Positions 5,344 to 11,781 of a stretch of 11,900 nt of DNA are shown here, one piece after another. The notes beneath the pieces are model-generated. The model was not told the DNA's origin, ran no database searches, and worked only from the letters and a program-made list of their open reading frames with translations. A program made the position numbers and the translations under genes. Numbering within the stretch: the first letter of the stretch is position 1; each line of letters starts with the position of its first letter. Source of the DNA: Spirochaetaceae bacterium UBA1306 (GTDB taxonomy: Bacteria; Spirochaetota; Spirochaetia; Treponematales; Rectinemataceae); contig DBTW01000129.1 of assembly GCA_002307245.1 (NCBI GenBank), forward strand, positions 24,648-36,547, read 5' to 3'.

Positions 5344-7989
5344 CTATCTGGGGTCCACCCAGTAGTTCACGACCATGAAGGTGTTCCCCAAGGTCTGCGT
5401 ATAAGAGAAGATGCCCCAATCGTATCTATATCCGGACGTGTAGTACGCATCCTCGAGCCCGCCGACTCCTCCCGAAACGAAGGTTCCGGCAGTCACGCTC
5501 GCGGATACGGTGACCCCGAAGCTGAGCGCGAATGAGGAGCCTTCGATAGCGACGAAGGAAGCCTCCTGCTCGACCTTGACCTCCGTATTGATCGAGTAGG
5601 AAGCCCCAACTGTCCCTTCCGCTGAATATTGCAGTGTGGTATAGCCGCTTCCCTGGGGGACCCCCGGGAAAAGAAGGTCGGAACCACTTTTTAGCTTCTC
5701 AATTATATACGAAGCGTCGGGGAACAAATCGTTCAGGCCACTCGCCGTATCGAGCGTCGGATAACTATAAGGATTCCCTATGACGTGCCCTTTCAGTACG
5801 GTCGAGCCGATATCGGGATAGTCGCCATTATTGGCGTTATAGAAATCAACATTGACGAACTGCATCTCGGGCTTACGTTGCTCCTTAACGAAGTACTGCT
5901 TGGTCGGGTCGCTTATGTCCTCGAACTCGTACACGTCGATGGGTACCGAGGTGAAGAGCACCTTGTCCACGCCTGCAGGACAATTATACGTGACCTCGAT
6001 CTGCCCAGAAACCTCGGCCTCGAAAGATGCCGAATAGCTCTGCGTGACCGTAAGCTTGACCGTCTCCTCGCCGTTCGCGATCACGGGGACTTCCGCCTTC
6101 TCGCCGACGGTCGCGCCTATGGCGAAGCCGACGTTGGCACCTACTCCGAAGGATGCACCGGCGGTGAAGCCCAACGTGGTCTGCATCTGGCTCGTATCCT
6201 GGATCAAATTGTCGTCCGAGTCCTTCTTGTTCCAGTAGGGCGGGGAGGAGAGGACCGCAACGATGATCGGGTCGGAGAAGACAAGGGAATGCCCCTTATA
6301 CTTTACGACGGGACTGTCGCTGTCGGAGGAATCGACATCCGCGAGGCAGAGGAAGGGGCAGAGCGTTCCAGTGATCGCGACATCGCTTCCCTTTACGACG
6401 TGGTTCGACGAATCGCTGTAGTAGTATTGCCGAAGATTATCCTTCGTGAAGTCGACGAGGACGATCTCGTCGCGGCCGTCGCCATTGAGATCCCCGACCA
6501 TAAGTTGGTTGAAGTAGGCGGTATCCGGGGCTCTATTGCCCCAAACCACCCACCCGCCGACGGTTGATCCAGGCAGGTAGACATCACTCAAACCGCTCCT
6601 TAATATCTCGTTACTCGTCGAGTCGAACGCCGCGGCGAACGCCGCGGTAGCGGTTCCTGCGCCTTTCAGGTAGATAATATCGTCGTTCACGATGATCTCG
6701 TCGACGCCATTGGAGGTCGAGCCGCGGCCATCGAGGTTGGCGACGGCGAGGATCGGCACCATGGAATCGAGATCACGGAAATAAGGGGTTGACGAGGCCC
6801 GATCATAGGATAGATCGTTAACTCCGCTATTTAGGTCATCGCTCCATGGGGAGACATTGAGGAAAGAGCCCTGGATGACCGCGTTCGTCACTGTGAAATT
6901 GATGATCATAGCGAGACAAGGACCGCCGTCGACGATCGAGATTCCCGCAACCACGGCTTCCGGGAGGCCGTCGCCATCCACATCCCCTATCGCGATCTCG
7001 GCCGATCGTAACGAACCCGAACCAACGCTGGCCGAAATGGGGCCGAGGACCAACGAGAGCGACGAGCCGCTCAGCTTAAGCACGCTTACCTGCGCGGTAA
7101 TGTTCTTATCGTAGGTTCCATTCCCTACAACAAGCTCGGAAGAACCATCCGAGTCGAGGTCTCCGCACTCCACGCGCAGGACTTGCGACCCGGTGCTCGC
7201 GCCCGAGAGAATTGGGAAATCCATGGTCGTCAGGAGCGTGAGGTTTGAATTGAGGATGTACAGTCGGCCTTCGGAGCTTATGGCGATTTCGTCATTGCCG
7301 TCGCCGTTAAGGTCGCCCGAGGCGATATCGATCGTCTGACTCCATGCGCGGGTATTGTCCAGGACAGCGATCTCATTGGGCCAGGCTCCGTCTTTACCGT
7401 AGTCCTGCGAACTATAGTAGGTATTCTTCGTCTCCCAATCGATCGAGCTTTTAGCCGCAATGTTATAGCTGCTGCCATTGTCTATCGCGAATAGCATGAT
7501 CTTTTTCGTGTCCTGGACAAAAGCTGCTATTACAATCTCATCCTTCCCATCGCCGTCGATGTCGGCGGACACCGGTCGCTTAATAATCTTCTTGTCGCTA
7601 AAGTCCGCGAGCGCCGATGAACCAACCGAGAGCGCAGTTGGCGTCGAGAGGAGGGGCGGGTTGGAGGGAGGCGTCGTGAGCACGGGGTCGAGGAGCTGGA
7701 CGGTATTGTCGGCGGAAACGACGAATACCTCAGGCGTTCTTTTTAGGTTGACCACTGTCTTGCCGAAGGGATTATCCGTGTCGGTCATAGCCGTGCCGTC
7801 AGACAATGTCCGCGCCCCGAGATTCGTATTGACTCCCAGCTTCGTGAGAACAGCGCTCCCGGTTCCAGTCGTAGTTCCCGTGTCGGATCCATTATCGCTT
7901 TTTGTTGGTGAAGAACAGGACAAAAAAATAGCCGCGACGAAAGCGACAGACATGGGGAAAAGCCATGAACGGCTTTTTCGGGTGGTCAT
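5344..7989 (-). CDS. Lipoprotein with seven FG-GAP/VCBS-type repeats and the shared C-terminal beta domain (cassette 2)
   Basis: An 881-residue paralogue of the lipoprotein at 1677-4040. ATG at 7989 has AGGAGG seven bases upstream. The signal peptide ends FLSC (Cys25), a relaxed lipobox, followed by a Ser/Thr/Gly linker. Seven Asp-rich loops span 143-559: DIDGDGKDE 143, DLNGDGNDE 226, DLDSDGSSE 277, DVDGDGLPE 336, a variant NLDGRG 418, DLNGDGRDE 500, DVDSSDSDS 551, consistent with a seven-bladed calcium-binding propeller. The tail (about 560-881) repeats the paralogue's blocks: VLSSPPYW 579-586, alternating Gly/hydrophobic sequence 604-630, TYNCPAGVDKV 667-677, DFYNANNGDYPDI 715-727, and a terminal TFMVVNYW. 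Compared with the paralogue it is about 90 residues longer, mostly in the propeller half, and lacks the Cys before SPPY. It follows its luxR gene by 85 bp. Location: cell envelope or surface. Function unknown. Confidence 0.86.
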   Translation of the reverse strand: MTTRKSRSWLFPMSVAFVAAIFLSCSSPTKSDNGSDTGTTTGTGSAVLTKLGVNTNLGARTLSDGTAMTDTDNPFGKTVVNLKRTPEVFVVSADNTVQLLDPVLTTPPSNPPLLSTPTALSVGSSALADFSDKKIIKRPVSADIDGDGKDEIVIAAFVQDTKKIMLFAIDNGSSYNIAAKSSIDWETKNTYYSSQDYGKDGAWPNEIAVLDNTRAWSQTIDIASGDLNGDGNDEIAISSEGRLYILNSNLTLLTTMDFPILSGASTGSQVLRVECGDLDSDGSSELVVGNGTYDKNITAQVSVLKLSGSSLSLVLGPISASVGSGSLRSAEIAIGDVDGDGLPEAVVAGISIVDGGPCLAMIINFTVTNAVIQGSFLNVSPWSDDLNSGVNDLSYDRASSTPYFRDLDSMVPILAVANLDGRGSTSNGVDEIIVNDDIIYLKGAGTATAAFAAAFDSTSNEILRSGLSDVYLPGSTVGGWVVWGNRAPDTAYFNQLMVGDLNGDGRDEIVLVDFTKDNLRQYYYSDSSNHVVKGSDVAITGTLCPFLCLADVDSSDSDSPVVKYKGHSLVFSDPIIVAVLSSPPYWNKKDSDDNLIQDTSQMQTTLGFTAGASFGVGANVGFAIGATVGEKAEVPVIANGEETVKLTVTQSYSASFEAEVSGQIEVTYNCPAGVDKVLFTSVPIDVYEFEDISDPTKQYFVKEQRKPEMQFVNVDFYNANNGDYPDIGSTVLKGHVIGNPYSYPTLDTASGLNDLFPDASYIIEKLKSGSDLLFPGVPQGSGYTTLQYSAEGTVGASYSINTEVKVEQEASFVAIEGSSFALSFGVTVSASVTAGTFVSGGVGGLEDAYYTSGYRYDWGIFSYTQTLGNTFMVVNYWVDPR

Positions 7990-8050
7990 TGGCGAACCTC
8001 CTAGGATGACGCGGGGACAATCACACCAACGTTAGCGCCATTCCGTGGCC

Positions 8051-8076
8051 AATCCATCTACCGAAGCGTATGTTTT
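8051..8076 (-). promoter_or_regulatory. Conserved non-coding motif between luxR copy 2 and lipoprotein gene 2
   Basis: Minus strand, starting in the luxR stop codon: AAAACATACGCTTCGG, then TAGATGGATT. It matches the cassette 1 motif (4113-4088) at 20 of 26 positions by hand and occupies the same place relative to the luxR stop codon. Rough shared core: AAAA-N2-[TG]AC[AG]CTT[TC]G. The rest of this 85-bp gap holds no clear -35/-10 pair, so the lipoprotein may depend on read-through from luxR or on an activator. Confidence 0.42.
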
Positions 8077-9019
8077 AGTTTTTGGAGACAATTATCTCGA
8101 CACTGTCCTTGGCCAGCAGCCTCGCCAGCTCGAGGCGGCCCGAAACACCTGTCTTTTGGTAAATATGTACTACATGGGTTCTTACCGTGCCGGATGTGAT
8201 GAACAGTCGCTCGCCAATCTCCTTATAGGTCAAGCATTGAAGGAGCAAAGGCAGTATCTCGGCCTCGCGCTTCGAGATCTTATGCGCATCCAGTAATGCT
8301 GGATCCAAGGTATTAGGTTTCAATACTGTTGGAGGCTCTAAAATCTCCAATACAGAAGAACACACAATTCCCAAGCTCATCATGATAAGGAACGCGGGCA
8401 GGATGGAAAGACCGCGGGGAAGGGATGCCCCCGGCCAGGGCAAGATCCAGCCGAAGAAATCCACGATGACGAAGACGGGCAAGAGAGCCAGCGAGATGAC
8501 GCCTAAAATATCGAGGAAGCGGTGGTAATGCCGGAGGCTAGTCGCATGCTCGCGTCCTCGACTGGGAAATTGGCAGATCGCGAAAAAAAGAAGGGCTAAG
8601 GTTAACAGCACAAAGGGCGCGACATAGAGCGACATGGGACGCGCGACGCGACGCGCGCTGCAATAGGCGAGGGCGAATATCACGAGGCTCGCAAGCGAAT
8701 CGAAGAAGATATCCGAGAGGCGAGACAGTCGGGCGGACATCGAGGATCTGCGCATCCGCGGAACGACGAAGCACAGGCAACAACAAAAGTATTCTATCGA
8801 TTCCCAGAGCGAGCCGCGCAGGCTCGACGCGATGCCCGTAAGCTCGGTGAAGGAATCGAAGGCCAGGATCGCGACTATGCCAAGGGTAAGGAGATTCGCG
8901 ATCAGGTAATAGAGGAGCTTGGGACTTCTGATCTTGAGATAGAGCACGAGGACGACCATCTCGGCCGCGACGCCGAACAGCACAGAGACAAGGTCGAATA
9001 GCAAGAACCATCCTTGCAT
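8075..9019 (-). CDS. Membrane-anchored LuxR-family regulator, seven helices plus HTH (cassette 2)
   Basis: A 314-residue paralogue of the regulator at 4113-5096. Helices lie at about 5-27, 35-56, 70-87, 104-120, 130-150, 166-193 and 204-225, then the conserved VLEILEP linker, then the LuxR HTH at 248-302. In the HTH, 39 of 55 residues equal those of copy 1, including the recognition-helix region GTVR.HVVHIYQK. The membrane halves share the N-terminus (GW..L.D.VSV.FG), RSPKLL, DFFGW.LP and LPAFLI.MSL but differ elsewhere, suggesting related but not identical signals. ATG at 9019 has GGAG about 9 bases upstream and a good promoter. TM3 is rich in cysteine (C79, C80, C81, C83). It precedes the second lipoprotein gene by 85 bp on the same strand. 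Regulation of that gene is inferred from adjacency. Confidence 0.88.
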   Translation of the reverse strand: MQGWFLLFDLVSVLFGVAAEMVVLVLYLKIRSPKLLYYLIANLLTLGIVAILAFDSFTELTGIASSLRGSLWESIEYFCCCLCFVVPRMRRSSMSARLSRLSDIFFDSLASLVIFALAYCSARRVARPMSLYVAPFVLLTLALLFFAICQFPSRGREHATSLRHYHRFLDILGVISLALLPVFVIVDFFGWILPWPGASLPRGLSILPAFLIMMSLGIVCSSVLEILEPPTVLKPNTLDPALLDAHKISKREAEILPLLLQCLTYKEIGERLFITSGTVRTHVVHIYQKTGVSGRLELARLLAKDSVEIIVSKN

Positions 9020-9042
9020 CGTCGTCGCTCCAAATCAGCGAA

Positions 9043-9071
9043 AGGATAAGGGCCGAACTGGCCTCTGTCAA
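9043..9071 (-). promoter_or_regulatory. Sigma70-type promoter of luxR copy 2
   Basis: Minus strand: TTGACA (9071-9066), 17-base spacer, TATCCT (9048-9043), identical in boxes and spacing to the promoter of luxR copy 1. The predicted start is near 9036, giving a leader of about 17 bases with GGAG. The stop codon TGA of the upstream methyltransferase gene (9070-9068) lies inside the -35 hexamer. The operator-like motif around the copy 1 -35 is absent here. Confidence 0.72.
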
Positions 9072-9985
9072 TCGCGAGAAGGCCTGGAGTCCAGGGCCCG
9101 CCTGATCGCCGCGACGTGGGCGGGACCCGTGCCGCAGCAGCCGCCAACGATGCTCGCGCCCCCGCGGACGAGTTCCGGCACAAGGGATGCCGCGAGCTCG
9201 GGTCCCTCGTGATAGGCCAGGGTGCCGTCGGAACGGCGGCTGGGAAGGCCGGCATTGGGCTTGGCCAGGATGGGCATGCCCCGGGCGAAAGGCTTGAGCG
9301 CGCGGATGACGAGGGCCATCTCGGCGAAGCCCCGGCCGCAGTTGGCGCCCAGGGCGTCAGCTCCGGCCTCGATCGCCGCTCTCGCGGCCTCCTCTATTCC
9401 CTGGCCCGCGATCGTCATTACTCGCCCCTCGGAGCCCACCAGGAATGAAAAGCTGCAGATCAGCTCGAGGCTCGTAGCCTCCTTGGCCGCGCGAACCGCG
9501 ATCGCCGCCTCGCGGGAGTCCATCATCGTCTCGACGCAGAGGGCCTCCGCGCCGCCGCGCGCGAGGGCGAGGGCCTGCTCGGCATACGCGTCGCGCAACG
9601 CGTCCACACCACCGGCGAAATCACCGAACCGGGCGGCGCCGCGCGAGGGGAATAGCCCCGTAGGCCCGATCGAGCCGACCACGAGGGCACGGCCGGCCGC
9701 CCCCTCGCGCGACAGCCGCGCGGCGGCCTCGCAGAGCTCGCCCGCCCGGGACCCGAGGCCGAAGGCGGCGAGCCTATAGCGATTGCCGCCGAAGCTGTTC
9801 GTCCAGACGAGCTCCGCACCGGCGGCAGCGTAGCGCGAGGCGAGATCGCGGACGAGCTCCGGCCGCTCGGCGCACCAGAGCTCGGGGCAAGCGCCATCGC
9901 CCAAGCCCAGGGCGTGAAGCTCCGTGCCCCAGGCGCCGTCGGCCACGAGGATGCGGCCTTCTCCCAAGGCGGGGCCGAGGATCAA
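9068..9985 (-). CDS. Homocysteine S-methyltransferase-like protein
   Basis: A 305-residue, single-domain cytoplasmic enzyme of the homocysteine S-methyltransferase (Pfam S-methyl_trans) family, which moves a methyl group to homocysteine to form methionine. The zinc-binding cysteines of the family are present: C216 in LGANCGRG, and C283-C284 in GGCCGTGPAHV. The N-terminal DGAWGTEL block matches the family's DGAMGTEL. It is a stand-alone domain like MmuM/YbgG-type enzymes or the first domain of MetH; the methyl donor (S-methylmethionine, SAM or a corrinoid partner) cannot be decided. The start appears to be TTG at 9985-9983 with AGGGA upstream; an in-frame stop lies four codons before it and no ATG is nearby. 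Codons are markedly GC-richer than in the cassettes next door. It is transcribed into luxR copy 2, and its stop lies inside that gene's -35. Confidence 0.85.
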   Translation of the reverse strand: MILGPALGEGRILVADGAWGTELHALGLGDGACPELWCAERPELVRDLASRYAAAGAELVWTNSFGGNRYRLAAFGLGSRAGELCEAAARLSREGAAGRALVVGSIGPTGLFPSRGAARFGDFAGGVDALRDAYAEQALALARGGAEALCVETMMDSREAAIAVRAAKEATSLELICSFSFLVGSEGRVMTIAGQGIEEAARAAIEAGADALGANCGRGFAEMALVIRALKPFARGMPILAKPNAGLPSRRSDGTLAYHEGPELAASLVPELVRGGASIVGGCCGTGPAHVAAIRRALDSRPSRD

Positions 9986-10033
9986 TCCAGTTCCCTACAT
10001 AGCCTTGGAGCGCCTTGCATGTCACGCCTTTCA

Positions 10034-10063
10034 AGTATAGATTTTGGTTAGGATCTCGCTGAA
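10034..10063 (-). promoter_or_regulatory. Candidate promoter of the methyltransferase gene
   Basis: Minus strand TATACT (10039-10034; 5 of 6 to consensus) with a weak TTCAGC -35 (10063-10058) at an 18-base spacing. This would give a leader of about 40 bases. The 139-bp gap to the divergent chemoreceptor gene shows no riboswitch-like structure that I could recognise. A separate TATAGT at 10095-10100 points the other way but lacks a good -35. Confidence 0.35.
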
Positions 10064-10124
10064 CCGCTTGCCCCGCCCTATCTCGAGCGCATCTTATAGT
10101 ACACGACTTTAACATGGAGCCGCC

Positions 10125-11777
10125 ATGTCATTTTCCGAGAGCTTCTTGAACCATGCCCATCTAGCCGGCGCCGACGCAGTAGCCCGGAAGCGTATGCCCT
10201 ATCTCCTCTGGGTCAATATCGTCCTAATCGCGTATTTCCCCGCCTCCGCCCTGGCCAGGGTGCTCTCCAACCCGAAGCAGTATACGGCCTTCTTCATCGC
10301 CGTGTGCGTGGCCGCCTCGCTCTTCGTCATATCCCTCGCCCTCCTGCGCAAAGGGCGCTATTACGTCTCGGGCTACCTCTCGATGGCCGCCCTGCTGGCC
10401 GAGCTCTTCTGCCTCGGCTTCCTGACGCCCTTCGCCGCCTGGTCGGACATCTACCGCACCGGCTTCTTCCTACTCGGGGCGATGATCGTCACGGCCCTGC
10501 TCGCCTTCAAGCGGAGCCAGATCTTCATCACCTACGGCACCAGCCTCGTCATCGTCGCGGGCATCGTCCTGTTCAAGGCCATTCCCATCCTCGGCGGCGT
10601 ATCTTCCGAGGGACGGACCATCCTCTTCCTCTTCGCCATGCTCTACACGGCCTCCAGCCTCTGCGCCCTCCTGCTCTACAGCCTCACTGAGGGGCTCATC
10701 GCGACGGCCGAGGTCGAGGTTCAAAAGAGCAAGAAGCAGGCCGAGGGACTGCGCGCCCTGATCGGGTCGGTCAAGGGAGCCCTTGATACTGGCGAGGAGC
10801 TGGCCGCGGCGGCGGGCGAGGGACGCAGCCGCTCGGGCGAGATACGCTCGAAACTTCGGTCGCTCAACGGCAAGGCCGACGACCTGCAGAGGCAGTCGGC
10901 CGAGGTGGACGCGGAGAGCGCCGCAGCCCTGACGCGGGTCAACGCGGCCAAGGCCGCGGTCGAGAGCCAGAACATCGTCATCGTCGACGCGAGCGTGGCC
11001 GTCCGGAAGATCAGCGATTCCATCGGCGAGGTCTCGGAACTGGCCGGGAAGAGGCGCGGCGCGATCGACTCGATGGCCTCACTGGCCGAGCGCCAGAGCG
11101 TGGAGGTCCGAGGCCTCCTCGGCGGCATCGAGCGCATACGCGCCTCGAGCGAGGCCGTGATGGCCGCCTCGCTCGGGATCCTCGACATATCGGAGAAGAC
11201 CAACCTGCTCGCGATGAACGCATCGATCGAGGCGGCGCACGCTGGCGCCTCGGGCAAGGGCTTTGCGGTCATCGCCGGGGAGATCCGCAAGCTCTCGCAG
11301 GAGACTCAGGAGAGCACGCGGAGGATAGCCGAGGCGGTCAAGGCGAACGAATCGACGATCCGCGCGCAGGCCGAGGTCATGGCCCGCTTCACCTCGGGCA
11401 CCGACGAGATGATAGCCGACGTGAAATCCACCGCGGCGGCCCTAGGCGAGATGCTCGACGACCTGGGCGGGATGGCCAATTCGGCCGTCGGCATCGGCGA
11501 GTCCACCGACTCGATGCTGCGGCTGGCCAAGGAGACCAAGGAATCGGTGCTCGGCGTCGTGGACGGGCTCCAGGCCGGCTCGCGGAGCGCCTCCGTCGCC
11601 AAGGACTTCGCGACCAGGCTCTCGGCCGACGTGGCGGCCATGCTCGAGGCCTTCTCGGTCATGGACGAGGCCGTCGAGAAGGCCGCCGCCGCTGGCGAGA
11701 GGAGCCTTTCCCGCGTGGCGGAGCTCGACTCGGGCCTGGCGGCCGTGGACAAGGGCGATAATCGCCCGGCGCGATAG
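10125..11777 (+). CDS. Methyl-accepting chemotaxis protein with six-helix membrane sensor
   Basis: A 550-residue chemoreceptor. Residues 1-190 hold about six hydrophobic helices (approx. 26-48, 53-74, 81-103, 112-128, 132-153, 165-187) joined by short loops, so there is no periplasmic ligand-binding domain. A long coiled-coil follows without a recognisable HAMP domain. The signalling hairpin is at 355-394 (ISEKTNLLAMNASIEAAHAG, then GKGFAVIAGEIRKLS), the part that contacts CheA and CheW. Alanine- and glutamate-rich helices run to the C-terminus, and no CheR-docking pentapeptide is seen. ATG at 10125 has GGAG five bases upstream; the ATG at 10114 is out of frame. Signal entry through the membrane (lipid, redox or proton motive force) or a membrane-soluble ligand is an inference. 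No flagellar-type (sigma28) promoter is visible. Its neighbours are not chemotaxis genes. Confidence 0.88.
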   Translation: MSFSESFLNHAHLAGADAVARKRMPYLLWVNIVLIAYFPASALARVLSNPKQYTAFFIAVCVAASLFVISLALLRKGRYYVSGYLSMAALLAELFCLGFLTPFAAWSDIYRTGFFLLGAMIVTALLAFKRSQIFITYGTSLVIVAGIVLFKAIPILGGVSSEGRTILFLFAMLYTASSLCALLLYSLTEGLIATAEVEVQKSKKQAEGLRALIGSVKGALDTGEELAAAAGEGRSRSGEIRSKLRSLNGKADDLQRQSAEVDAESAAALTRVNAAKAAVESQNIVIVDASVAVRKISDSIGEVSELAGKRRGAIDSMASLAERQSVEVRGLLGGIERIRASSEAVMAASLGILDISEKTNLLAMNASIEAAHAGASGKGFAVIAGEIRKLSQETQESTRRIAEAVKANESTIRAQAEVMARFTSGTDEMIADVKSTAAALGEMLDDLGGMANSAVGIGESTDSMLRLAKETKESVLGVVDGLQAGSRSASVAKDFATRLSADVAAMLEAFSVMDEAVEKAAAAGERSLSRVAELDSGLAAVDKGDNRPAR

Positions 11778-11781
11778 CCGG

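Noticed and set aside
5164..5535. Plus-strand open frame spanning the inter-cassette gap
   Set aside because: It contains the MFS end fragment in its original frame and then runs antisense into lipoprotein gene 2. No ribosome-binding site or protein-like composition was seen.
5785..6567. 260-codon plus-strand open frame opposite lipoprotein gene 2
   Set aside because: Antisense to a clear gene with conserved motifs; the translation is low-information and lacks a ribosome-binding site.
1677..7989. CRISPR array, retron or phage-defence locus
   Set aside because: Periodic Asp-rich DNA patterns come from FG-GAP loops in coding sequence, with irregular spacing of roughly 130-250 bp and codon variation. 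There is no cas, reverse transcriptase or nuclease gene.
9986..10124. SAM- or cobalamin-type riboswitch upstream of the methyltransferase gene
   Set aside because: The gap is short, most of it is taken by candidate promoter sequence, and I could not recognise any conserved riboswitch core.
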